From: Streptomyces luomodiensis
GTDB taxonomy: Bacteria; Actinomycetota; Actinomycetes; Streptomycetales; Streptomycetaceae
NCBI RefSeq assembly: GCF_031679605.1
Contig: NZ_CP117522.1
Coordinates: forward strand, 2,604,001-2,668,000
Length of the DNA: 64,000 nt
Direction of reading: 5' to 3'
Shown here piece by piece: positions 26,179 through 33,821 of this stretch. Every line of letters begins with the position of its first letter. The stretch's first letter is position 1. The notes below the pieces were generated by a model. It was not told where the DNA came from. It ran no database searches and saw only the letters and a list, made by a program, of their open reading frames with translations. Made by a program: the position numbers and the translations under genes.

Positions 26179-27077
26179 ACCGACCACCCCTCGACGATCG
26201 CGGCGACCTCCGCGCGTCTGGCTTCGGGCAGCGGCTTGCTCGGGGGGCGGACGTCGCGCCGGCACAGGCCCATGGCAGCAAGCGCTTCCTTGACGACCGT
26301 GACGTTGTTGGCGGACTGCCGCTCGGCCCTGAGGTCCTCGAACCGCCGGACCTGTTCCCACACCTTCATCGCGCCCGGATAGTCCCCCGCGCGCAGTGCC
26401 CCCAGCATGTCGAGCGAGAGGGTGGGGGCCACGTTGACCAGGCCCGAGGTGAAGCCGGTGGCGCCGACCGCCCAGTACGAGGGCGCGTACAGCTCGGCGA
26501 GCCCGGCCACCCAGACGAACCGGTCCAGCCCGGCCTCGCGCGCCACGGCGGCGAAGCGGGTGGCGTCGTGGACCGCGTACTTGAGCCCGATGACATTGGG
26601 GCACTCCTCGCCGAGCCGGGCGATCGCCGCGCCCTCGATCAGCGGATTGCGCAGGTACGGCACCACGCCCAGCTCGGGGACGGCCTCGGCGATGGTGCGG
26701 TGGTAGTCGATCCAGCCGTCCTGGGCGACGTAGGGGTGCACCGGCTGATGGACCATCACCATGTCGGCCCCGGCCGCGCGGGCGTGGCGGGCGGCCTCGA
26801 CCGCGGTGGCCGCGTCATGGCCGACGCCGACCAGGACGGCGGCCCGGCCGGCGGCCTCCTCGACGGCCAGCTCCGTGACCAGCCGGCGCTCGTCGAGGGT
26901 GAGGGCGTAGAACTCCCCGGTGTTGCCGTTCGGGGTGACGGCCTTGACCCCGCCGTCGAGGAGCCGGCGGAGCAGGGCGCGGTAGGCGGTGCGGTCCACC
27001 GCGCCCTCGGCGTCGTACGGAGTCACCGGGATCGCCACGACGTCCGCGAGCGCCGTCCTCAGCGGTGAGTAGTCCAT
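26175..27077 (-). CDS. Dihydrodipicolinate synthase-family keto-acid aldolase/dehydratase
   Basis: Class I aldolase-fold protein of 300 aa. ATG 27077 is preferred since AGAAAGGG is 5-6 nt upstream. Motifs: VVAIPVTPYDAEGAV, TPNGNTGEFYALT (GxTGE), VPYLRNPLI (Tyr of the active site) and VIGLKYAVHD (Schiff-base Lys). Family members act in lysine synthesis or cleave or dehydrate 2-keto-3-deoxy sugar acids. Coupling to the IlvD-type dehydratase argues for 2-keto-3-deoxy-pentonate or -hexonate, giving alpha-ketoglutarate semialdehyde (dehydratase) or pyruvate plus an aldehyde (aldolase). Which of the two it is cannot be read from motifs. Confidence 0.82.
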   Translation of the reverse strand: MDYSPLRTALADVVAIPVTPYDAEGAVDRTAYRALLRRLLDGGVKAVTPNGNTGEFYALTLDERRLVTELAVEEAAGRAAVLVGVGHDAATAVEAARHARAAGADMVMVHQPVHPYVAQDGWIDYHRTIAEAVPELGVVPYLRNPLIEGAAIARLGEECPNVIGLKYAVHDATRFAAVAREAGLDRFVWVAGLAELYAPSYWAVGATGFTSGLVNVAPTLSLDMLGALRAGDYPGAMKVWEQVRRFEDLRAERQSANNVTVVKEALAAMGLCRRDVRPPSKPLPEARRAEVAAIVEGWSV

Positions 27078-27155
27078 ACGAACCCTTTCTCTCGATGTCG
27101 GCATCGGGCGGGTTGTTCGGATGGTGCTGGGGCCGGCGGCCTGGGCCGCCGGGTG

Positions 27156-27794
27156 CTACTCCCCCTTCGGGAAGGCGCGCTGGACGAAGGAGGCGATGTG
27201 GTCGTGGAGCGCGCGGGCCGCGCCGTCGGCGTCGCCGTCGCACGCGCGGGCCAGGATCTCCCGGTGCTCATGGGCCTCCTGTTCCCAGGAGGGCACCGCC
27301 TGCCAGGCGACGGCGGAGACCAGCGCCGCCTGGTCGCGCAGCTCGTCGAGCATCCGGGTCAGCAGGGGGTTGCCGCAGGACCGGTAGAGGGCCCGGTGGA
27401 AATCGCGGTTGGCGAGCGACCGGCCGGCCGGATCGGCGGCGGCGTCCGACCGCTCCAGCGCGGCCCCGGCGTCCTCCAGCCCGGCCCCGGCGGCGACGGT
27501 CCGGCGCAGCGCCTCGGGCTCCAGGAGCAGCCGCACATCGTAGACGGCGTGTGCCATCGCGGTGTCGACGGTCCTGACGGTGGCCCCCTTGTACTCGCTC
27601 ATGACCACGAGCCCACGCCCCGCGAGCGTCTTGAGCGCCTCCCGTACGGGCGTCTTGGACACCCCGAACTGCGCGGCCAGTTCAGCCTCCACCAGCGGCT
27701 GCCCGGGGCGCAGCTGCCCGGTGAGAATCGCGCGCTTGACCGCCTCCTGCACGTACTGGGTACGGGAGGGGATCGGGCTCGGTGCGATGTCCAT
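27156..27794 (-). CDS. GntR/FadR-subfamily regulator
   Basis: Regulator of 212 aa with a winged helix (VQEAVKRAILTGQLRPGQPL, AAQFGVSKTPVREALKTLAGRGLV) and a C-terminal helical FCD effector domain (AVYDVRLLLEPEALRR, NRDFHRALYRSCGNPLL with metal-binding residues, HREILARACDGD). FadR-type FCD proteins often respond to sugar acids. It lies 78 bp upstream of the DHDPS-family/IlvD pair on the same strand. Two palindromes at 27845-27866, 50-70 bp before its start, suggest autoregulation and control of the sugar-acid genes. Confidence 0.9.
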   Translation of the reverse strand: MDIAPSPIPSRTQYVQEAVKRAILTGQLRPGQPLVEAELAAQFGVSKTPVREALKTLAGRGLVVMSEYKGATVRTVDTAMAHAVYDVRLLLEPEALRRTVAAGAGLEDAGAALERSDAAADPAGRSLANRDFHRALYRSCGNPLLTRMLDELRDQAALVSAVAWQAVPSWEQEAHEHREILARACDGDADGAARALHDHIASFVQRAFPKGE

Positions 27795-27844
27795 GGACGG
27801 CTCTCAAGTGGCTCGGATGGCTCGCAGAATTCGCATATCGCGTC

Positions 27845-27866
27845 TCATATATGACGTACGAAGTAC
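27845..27866. promoter_or_regulatory. Probable GntR operator
   Basis: TCATATATGA (27845-27854) is a perfect 10-bp palindrome and GTACGAAGTAC (27856-27866) a perfect interrupted palindrome directly beside it, 51-72 bp upstream of the GntR start. A+T-rich for this genome. The region 27867-28022 has no recognisable gene. Confidence 0.55.
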
Positions 27867-28022
27867 GACGCGATGAAGTTAGGGCGGCCCCGGGGCTTCG
27901 TCAACGGTTCTGACGGAATATCGTGCAGGCCGCCACATGCCGGGCACTCCGGTGATCTGCCGAGCCGTCCCGGGAACCCGCCACCGTGGAAGGGCGGCAG
28001 GTTCCGGGCCGGACCTCAGCGC

Positions 28023-29222
28023 TCAGCTCAGCTCGGCCAGGGCGGTGCGGACCGCCGCGAGGTCCTGGTCCGAGGCCAGGCCCGCGTGGTACAGCCGGAT
28101 CTCGTCCGCGCCGAGCTCCACCGCGTGGGCCGCGTCCTGGGCCAGCGTCGCCGGGCTGCCGCCCATCCCCGTGACCACCGTGAAGTTGGCGGCGAGCACG
28201 GTCCGTTCGGTCCGGTGCGGGACGAAGGGAGGCAGGATCGCCGAGCGTGCTGCCTCGCCCCCCGTACACGGCAGCACGACGCCGTCCGCCTGGGACAGCA
28301 CCTCGGCCGGGTCCACGCCGACGTTGGCGCCGAGCCGGTGCGGGGCCGGGTCGGCGTGCAGCAGCACCCGGAAATCCTTCTCCGCCGCGGCCCTTACGGC
28401 GGCCACGGCCTCGGCCCGCAGACCCCCGGCGATCCGGTCCCGCCAGGCCGCGAAGAGCGCGGCGTGGTCGGCGCCGAGCAGCTTGACGACCTCGGCCCAC
28501 TCCCCCGCGCGGTCACCGCCGTCCGCGGTGGTCTCGCCCGCCCACACCGGGCGCAGGGCGCGCAGGACCGCCTGGCGCAACTCCTCGGCGTCGGCCCCGA
28601 GTTCCGCATAGCCCGCACCGCAGCTCTCGCAGAAGCACAGCGACATCAGGTACTGGCCGGCGCCGCCCAGCGGCACCCCGCCGATCTTGTCGTGGGCGTG
28701 CAGATGGGCGAGTCCGTACCAGCCGCAGGACTCCAGCTCCACCCCCCGGGTGCCGGGCCGCACGGCGGCCTCGGCGGCCAGGTCCACCAGATAGCCGCGC
28801 ACCTCGGGGCGGGCGATGCACAGTGCCCACGGGTAGCGGTCGCCATAGGCGTTGCGCACGGCGATCCCGGGGTGCTCCTCGCCCAGCCGGGAGTTGTGCG
28901 CGAGCACCACCCAGGAGTGGACCTCGAGCCCGGCGTCGGCCAGCGCGGCGGCCGCCTCGCCGTACGGGTCGTCGCCCGGCACCCACGACTGCTCGTACGG
29001 GCGCAGCTCGCGGCCCCGCCAGCGCTCGGCGTCCGGCGGGTAGAGCACGGCGGCGTGCCGGGCGGTGACGACGCGGTGGTCCGGGTGGCGCGGGGTCAGG
29101 GCCCGGGTGGAGTGGTAGGCGGAGGCCAGGGTCACCTGCTGGACGCCGAGGTCGGCGATGCGGCGCGCGGCGTCCGGGTCTCCGACGACGTCCCAGGGGT
29201 AGACGAACGCGGAGGCTCTCAC
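28023..29222 (-). CDS. Uncharacterised TIM-barrel-like protein coupled to kdgD
   Basis: Protein of 399 aa that I do not recognise by name. It starts MRASAFVYPWDVVGD with GTG 29222 overlapping the kdgD stop, hence obligate co-translation. The pattern VQQVTLASAYHSTRAL near the N-terminus, VHSWVVLAHNSRLGE, RGVELESCGWYGLAHLHAHDK and LCFCESCGAGY, and a C-terminal ADEIRLYHAGL suggest an eight-stranded barrel like putative glycoside hydrolases. LCFCESCGAGY gives a C-x-C-x2-C cluster that could bind metal. There is no signal peptide, so it is cytoplasmic. Context implies a function in uronate/aldarate metabolism, possibly a lactonase, dehydratase or glycosidase step not otherwise accounted for here. 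Confidence 0.65.
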   Translation of the reverse strand: MRASAFVYPWDVVGDPDAARRIADLGVQQVTLASAYHSTRALTPRHPDHRVVTARHAAVLYPPDAERWRGRELRPYEQSWVPGDDPYGEAAAALADAGLEVHSWVVLAHNSRLGEEHPGIAVRNAYGDRYPWALCIARPEVRGYLVDLAAEAAVRPGTRGVELESCGWYGLAHLHAHDKIGGVPLGGAGQYLMSLCFCESCGAGYAELGADAEELRQAVLRALRPVWAGETTADGGDRAGEWAEVVKLLGADHAALFAAWRDRIAGGLRAEAVAAVRAAAEKDFRVLLHADPAPHRLGANVGVDPAEVLSQADGVVLPCTGGEAARSAILPPFVPHRTERTVLAANFTVVTGMGGSPATLAQDAAHAVELGADEIRLYHAGLASDQDLAAVRTALAELS

Positions 29223-30160
29223 CGCGCCTCACCGTCTCCGATCAGCGCCATACCGCGCTCGATCAGCTCGGCCAGCTCCTTGACGTGGGCGGGGCTGGGC
29301 TCGCTCAGCGGCGGCCGCACCTCGCCCACGTCCAGCCCGCGCAGCCGGACCCCCGCCTTGACCAGCGACACGGCGTAGCCGCGGCCCTGGTTGCGGAGTT
29401 CGACCAGCGGCCGGTAGAAGCCGTCGAGCAGCTTGTTGACGGTCGCGTCGTCGCCCGACAGAAGCGCCTTACGGAACGCGAGGGCGATCTCGGGGACGAA
29501 GCAGAAGACGGCGGAGGAGTAGAGCGTCACGCCGATCCCGCGGTAGGCGAGGCCGGTCAGTTCGGCGGTCGGCAGCCCGTTGAAGTAGCGGAAGTCCGCG
29601 CCCTCGTCCTCCGCCCGCACCGCGCTCACGATGCGCTGCATCAGGTCGAGGTCGCCGATGCCGTCCTTGAGGCCGATGACGCCGGGCACCTTGGCGAGCC
29701 GGGCCACGGACTGCGGGGTGAGGACGGCGTTGTCCCGCTGGTAGACGATGATGTCGAGGTCGGTGGCGCCCGCGAGGGCGCTGTAGTGGCGGATCAGCCC
29801 TTCCTGGTCGGCCACCACCAGATACGGCGGCATGGCGAGCAGCCCGTCCGCCCCGGCGCGCTCGGCGAGCTTGGCGTAACGGATCGCCAGCGCGGTCCCG
29901 TACCCGGCGCCCGCGACCACCGGCACCCGCCCGGCGGCCTCCTCCACGGCGACCGCGACGCAGTCGTGGAACTCCTCCGGGGTCAGGGCGTGGAACTCGC
30001 CGGTGCCGCAGCACGCGAAGACGGCCCCCGCCCCCGCCTCGATCCCGGCGCGCACGTGCGCGCGGTAGACCTCCAGGTCCAGGGCGCCATCGGGACCGTA
30101 GGCGGTCACGGGGAAGAACAGCAGACCCTCAAGGCGCTCGCCGAGTGAAGTCGAGGTCAC
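29219..30160 (-). CDS. kdgD: 5-dehydro-4-deoxyglucarate dehydratase
   Basis: DHDPS-fold enzyme of 313 aa. It decarboxylates and dehydrates 5-keto-4-deoxy-D-glucarate to alpha-ketoglutarate semialdehyde. Motifs: LLFFPVTAYGPDGALD, ACCGTGEFHALTPEE, MPPYLVVADQEGL, IIVYQRDNAVLTP (active-site Tyr), VIGLKDGIGDLDLM (Schiff-base Lys) and YSSAVFCFVPEIALAF, all characteristic of this subfamily and distinct from the second DHDPS-like gene at 26175. GTG 30160 follows GGGAG. It is divergent from uronate dehydrogenase, and its product should feed the semialdehyde dehydrogenase at 10471-12006. Confidence 0.9.
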   Translation of the reverse strand: MTSTSLGERLEGLLFFPVTAYGPDGALDLEVYRAHVRAGIEAGAGAVFACCGTGEFHALTPEEFHDCVAVAVEEAAGRVPVVAGAGYGTALAIRYAKLAERAGADGLLAMPPYLVVADQEGLIRHYSALAGATDLDIIVYQRDNAVLTPQSVARLAKVPGVIGLKDGIGDLDLMQRIVSAVRAEDEGADFRYFNGLPTAELTGLAYRGIGVTLYSSAVFCFVPEIALAFRKALLSGDDATVNKLLDGFYRPLVELRNQGRGYAVSLVKAGVRLRGLDVGEVRPPLSEPSPAHVKELAELIERGMALIGDGEAR

Positions 30161-30430
30161 GGGCTTCTCCCTGTCGCGTACACGGACCCGCCGTCAGCCG
30201 CCGACGAAGTGTGCACGTTTCTGATCGTCATCTACATTCGTGAACGCGCTCACCGTAAGGCAGCCCTCTGTCACCGGTCAAGGGTGCGGACGGGGCACGC
30301 ACCCTTGACGGTCCATCCGTCGATCCTTACGGTGTCCATGAATCTGAACCACATACACGAATAAAAACCCCATACGTTCACGTCCGCGCATCGCATGACC
30401 CGATAAGCCCCTTACGGAGGAGATCCGCCC
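30161..30430. promoter_or_regulatory. Divergent kdgD/udh promoter region with a 12-bp inverted repeat
   Basis: The 270-bp region holds a perfect 12-bp inverted repeat (GTCAAGGGTGCG 30277-30288 with CGCACCCTTGAC 30298-30309) around a 9-nt loop. TTGACG at 30305-30310 inside the right arm with TACGGT at 30329-30334 is a plausible promoter for udh, so a protein bound at the repeat could repress. ATTCGTGAACG (30236-30246) and CGTTCACG (30374-30381) resemble the palindrome at 22338. GGAGGAG precedes udh. Confidence 0.5.
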
Positions 30431-31252
30431 ATGCCCGCTCCCCGCACCGTCCTCCTCACCGGCGCCGCCGGCGGCATGGGCACCTTGATGCGCGAGCTGC
30501 TGCCGTCGTACGGATATCAGCTGCGGCTGCTCGACCAGCTCCCCATCGAGGGCGAGCCGGACGCGATCACCGCGGATCTGTCCGACCGGGACGCCCTGGG
30601 CGAAGCCGTACGGGGCGTCGACGCGATCATCCATCTCGCGGGCATCTCCCTGGAAGCCCCGTTCGAGAAGATCCTGCGGGCCAACATCGAGGGCACGTAC
30701 AACCTGTACGAGGCGGCCCGCGAGGCGGGCGTCCGCCGGATCGTCTTCGCCTCCAGCAACCACGCCGTCGGCTTCACGCCGCGCCCGGCCGAGACCCCCG
30801 CGTCCGGCGACGCGCTCATCCCGCTCGACACCCCGCGCCGCCCCGACACCTTCTACGGCCTGTCGAAGTCGTTCGGCGAGGACCTGGCCTCGCTCTACTG
30901 GGACAAGCACGGCATCGAGACGGTCGCCATCCGCATCGGCTCCTGCTTCCCCGAGCCGACGACGGTCCGCATGCTGTCCATCTGGATGAGCCCGGCGGAC
31001 GGCGCCCGGCTGCTCCACGCCGCCCTTACGGCGGAGAACGTGGGCTACACCCTGGTCTACGGCAGCTCGGCCAACACCCGCCTGTGGTGGGACCTTTCCT
31101 CGGCCCGCGCCCTGGGGTACGAGCCGAGGGACGACTCCGAGCCGTACGCCGCGAAGCTGATCGCCGAGCAGGGGGAGCTGGAGCCGGGCAACCCCGACCA
31201 CGAGTACCTCGGCGGCGCGTTCTGCACCAACCCGCCGATCTGGCCGCGTTGA
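30431..31252 (+). CDS. udh: Uronate dehydrogenase (NAD+)
   Basis: Short-chain/extended-SDR enzyme of 273 aa. It resembles bacterial uronate dehydrogenases, which oxidise D-galacturonate or D-glucuronate to the aldarolactone. The NAD motif VLLTGAAGGMGTLM starts at residue 6. Then come IIHLAGIS, ASSNHAVGFTPR (substrate loop), DTFYGLSKSFGEDL (Tyr-x3-Lys), IRIGSCFPEP, and a C-terminal GGAFCTNPPIW. The length fits Udh. GGAGGAG lies before the ATG. It is divergent from kdgD, and together they define an oxidative uronate route; the aldarate dehydratase that should act between them is not obvious in the window. Confidence 0.88.
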   Translation: MPAPRTVLLTGAAGGMGTLMRELLPSYGYQLRLLDQLPIEGEPDAITADLSDRDALGEAVRGVDAIIHLAGISLEAPFEKILRANIEGTYNLYEAAREAGVRRIVFASSNHAVGFTPRPAETPASGDALIPLDTPRRPDTFYGLSKSFGEDLASLYWDKHGIETVAIRIGSCFPEPTTVRMLSIWMSPADGARLLHAALTAENVGYTLVYGSSANTRLWWDLSSARALGYEPRDDSEPYAAKLIAEQGELEPGNPDHEYLGGAFCTNPPIWPR

Positions 31253-31809
31253 GGCATTGGGGCGCGGGTTGTGGTTTCCGGGCGCGGAGTCGAGGTTTCC
31301 GGGCGCGCCCTTGAGGCGGCGCGCCCTTGAGCGGGCGCACCCTTGAGGTTTCCGGGCGCGTCCTTGTGCGTGGGGGCGCCGCTCACCGAGGCGAGGTGGT
31401 TTTGAGCATGGGTCCGGTGGTGGGGGGCGCGGCGCCGCCGCCGGCCGCCGGGCCGGTGGGGTGTCAGGGCCGTGGCGGCTCGGCGATGCGCGGGGCCCGG
31501 CCGATCCGGAGTGCGGCCCGGTGGTCCCTGGGGCGGCCCCTCCGGGTACCCCTCCAAAAGACGCTTGATCTGACGCAACTAATTTGTCAAGCAGTTTCCG
31601 GAGGGGTACCCCACCCCCCTCGGCAGCCCGGCGACGGCCCTGGCTCCCGGCCACGGAAACCGCCACCGGCGCCCACACCCACGGGCCCGGCGGACGGCGG
31701 CGGCGCCGCGCCCCCCACCCCCGCCGCCCCTGCTCAATTGCGCCGAAGGCGCGAGACGAAAGCCGCACTCAACCGAGCCGCCCAGCCTCAACCGCCCAGC
31801 CTCAACCGC
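31253..31809. repeat. Gene-free repeat region with a long imperfect hairpin
   Basis: This 557-bp gap has several direct copies of GAGGTTTCCGGGCGCG and GCGCCCTTGAG (31260-31370), likely including the udh terminator function. At 31544-31611 it has a 25-bp inverted repeat (20 of 25 positions pair; the outer 12, GGGTACCCCTCC, are perfect) around an 18-nt A+T-richer loop that contains GCAACTAATTTG; the right flank on the minus strand holds TTGACA. No open frame here looks coding. Confidence 0.6.
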
Positions 31810-32367
31810 TCAGCGAGCCGTCTTGGCCCACTCCTCCACCGTCGTGACCTCGGCCTGACGCGGGAACACCTTCTCGGTGAGCACCCGGTGGACCTCCTCG
31901 TCCGGGTCGGCACAGCCGTCGGCCAGCACGGTGAGCTGGTAGTCCAGGTCGGCGGCCTGGCGCAGGGTGGACAGGACGACGCCGCTGGTCGCGATACCGG
32001 CCAGGACGAGGTGGGAGATACCGCCGGAGCGCAGAACCAGCTCCAGGTCGCTCCCGGCGAACGCGCTGACCCGCTTCTTGGTGATCACTGCCTCGTCGGG
32101 CCGGGGTGCGACATCGGGGTGGATGGCCGCGTTCGGGTCCCCGGGACTGAACGCGCCCTCGGGCAGGCCGCTGAACGCCTTGTTGCGGTCGGAGATGTCG
32201 GAGCGACCGGACCGGAAGCCCACCACGACGTGCAGGACCGGAATCCCGGCGGCACGGGCGGCGTCGATCGCGCGGCGCACGCGCGGCAGGTAGCCGGCGT
32301 CCCTGATGTGGCTCACCATGGCCGCCTGGAGGTCCATCGCGAGCAGAGCGGTGTTGTTCACGGTCAC
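31810..32367 (-). CDS. Isochorismatase-like hydrolase lacking the family cysteine
   Basis: Alpha/beta hydrolase-like protein of 185 aa of the isochorismatase/nicotinamidase superfamily. The catalytic Asp is in ALLAMDLQAAM and the Lys in VITKKRVSAFAGSDLE. At the place where cysteine hydrolases have the nucleophilic Cys, this one reads GIATSGVVLSTLR, so Val replaces it. Isochorismatases proper also lack the Cys, so activity on a vinyl ether is possible. GTG 32367 overlaps the stop of the MFS gene (GTGA), and GAAAGG lies 10 nt before it. Co-transcribed with marR and an efflux pump, it may act on the small molecule sensed or exported. Confidence 0.82.
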   Translation of the reverse strand: MTVNNTALLAMDLQAAMVSHIRDAGYLPRVRRAIDAARAAGIPVLHVVVGFRSGRSDISDRNKAFSGLPEGAFSPGDPNAAIHPDVAPRPDEAVITKKRVSAFAGSDLELVLRSGGISHLVLAGIATSGVVLSTLRQAADLDYQLTVLADGCADPDEEVHRVLTEKVFPRQAEVTTVEEWAKTAR

Positions 32368-33821
32368 GTTGTCGACGCCTTTCGCTGCTGTGGTTCTCGG
32401 GAAGAGGAGGAATCGCCGGACCCGATACGGCCCAGCGAGCGGTCCACGACCGTGAGCGCCAGGAACAGCCCGGCGACGGCGAGCATGAACCAGGCCAGGC
32501 CGTGCAGCCCGGCGGTGTCGGCGCGGGCGCCGAAGAAGGCGCCGTTGGCGCTGGAGGCGACCATCGCGCCGACGTAGAGGAAGGTACGGAGCAGCCCCGC
32601 CGAGGCGCCCATCCGTTCCGGATCGGCCTGGTGGTACACCGCGTTCTGGAGGGCGAGGTTGTTCAGCCCCTGCGGTACGCCGAAGACGAGCGCGACGGCG
32701 ATCAGCAGCCACACCGCGCTGTGCGGCTGGAGCAGGAGCAGCAGGACGCAGACGGCGATCTGCGCCACCCCGCCCACCAGAAGCTTGCCGCGCACCTCGG
32801 CGCGGCGCCCGGTCACGGAGGACACCGCGATACCGGTCAGGAACAGCGGCAGTTGGGCCAGCCCCGCCTGTGACGCCGTCAACCCCCGGCCGTCCTGGAG
32901 CCACTGGGTGTAGCCGTACAGGAAGACGTAGGAGACGACGGAGGTGAGGAGGGCGCGGCCGTAGGTGAGCAGCAGGGGCGGATTGCCGCCGAACACCCGC
33001 AGGTCGATGAACGGCTCGGCCGCCCGCAGCTCCCGCACCGCGAACCCGGCCGCCGCCAGCGCCATCAGCACCGGCAGGTACCAGCGGTCGGACCGGGGCT
33101 CCATCAGGAACAGCAGCAGCGAGACGAGCATGGCGGCGAACAGCGCCATACCGGGCAGGTCCAGCCGGACGCCCTTCCCGGCCCGCTCCTTCGGCGAAGC
33201 CTTGGGCAGCCGCCGGACGGCGAGGACCAGACCGGCCACCGCCAGGGGGATGTTGACGGCGAACGTGGTGCGCCAGCCGCCGAGCCCGATCAGCAGTCCG
33301 CCCAGGGGCGGGCCGACGACGGCGACGGTCTGGCTGGCGACCGCGAGCGCCGCGAGGATTCCGGCGGGGCTGTCCCGGCCGGTCCGCCGGGCCTCGCTGC
33401 GGATGAGGGACATCGAGGCCGGATAGCCCGCGCAGGTGCCGAACCCGAGCACCACGCGGGAGACGATCAGCACGCCCAGGTTCGGGGCCAGCAGCCCGAT
33501 CAGCCCCGCGATCCCCGTCAGCGTCGCCCCGACGAGGAAGAGGCGGCGCGGTCCGTAGAGGTCGATCAGCCGCCCCACGACCGGCTGGCCTATCGCGGTG
33601 GCCAGATAGAGCGCGGAGACCAGCCAGGCCGTCTGCGACGGCGGCGCCCCGAACGCGGCGCCGATGGGCACCAACGACACCGAGATGATCGAGGAGTTGA
33701 CCGGGTTCAGCACCGAACCCAGCATCATCGGGGCCAGGAGCCTCCGGTCGAAGGCGCTCTCCTTGTCCGCGTCCGCCGTGGCCTGTCGTCGTCGTACGAG
33801 CCGGGCGAGCCGCGCGATCAC
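32364..33821 (-). CDS. MFS drug/metabolite exporter
   Basis: Membrane transporter of 485 aa, likely 12-14 helices, of the drug:H+ antiporter group. Conserved parts: SALYLATAIGQPVVGRLIDLYGPRR (loop 2-3 motif A with G-x-L-x-D-x-x-G-R-R), VVLGFGTCAGYPASMSLIR (helix 4) and VVGPPLGGLLIGLGGWRTTFAVNIP (motif C-like). GTG 33821 overlaps the marR stop. The upstream extended open frame lies in marR and is not used. MarR control suggests a phenolic or antibiotic-like substrate. The C-terminal tail is basic and Ser-rich. Confidence 0.9.
   Translation of the reverse strand: MIARLARLVRRRQATADADKESAFDRRLLAPMMLGSVLNPVNSSIISVSLVPIGAAFGAPPSQTAWLVSALYLATAIGQPVVGRLIDLYGPRRLFLVGATLTGIAGLIGLLAPNLGVLIVSRVVLGFGTCAGYPASMSLIRSEARRTGRDSPAGILAALAVASQTVAVVGPPLGGLLIGLGGWRTTFAVNIPLAVAGLVLAVRRLPKASPKERAGKGVRLDLPGMALFAAMLVSLLLFLMEPRSDRWYLPVLMALAAAGFAVRELRAAEPFIDLRVFGGNPPLLLTYGRALLTSVVSYVFLYGYTQWLQDGRGLTASQAGLAQLPLFLTGIAVSSVTGRRAEVRGKLLVGGVAQIAVCVLLLLLQPHSAVWLLIAVALVFGVPQGLNNLALQNAVYHQADPERMGASAGLLRTFLYVGAMVASSANGAFFGARADTAGLHGLAWFMLAVAGLFLALTVVDRSLGRIGSGDSSSSREPQQRKASTT

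Noticed and set aside
26278..26290. Third AAGCGCTT copy
   Set aside because: It lies inside the DHDPS-family coding sequence and encodes conserved residues, so is treated as chance.
24328..26382. 684-codon + strand open frame opposite the IlvD-type gene
   Set aside because: Shadow of a conserved dehydratase; residues are dominated by Gly, Ala, Arg, His and show no domain.
10378..31252. Recently acquired genomic island
   Set aside because: No tRNA, integrase, flanking repeats or composition shift seen; gene style is like the rest of the window.
31057..31578. Minus-strand 173-codon open frame after udh
   Set aside because: It overlaps the 3' end of udh and the repeat region, with low-complexity Pro/Arg composition and no ribosome site.
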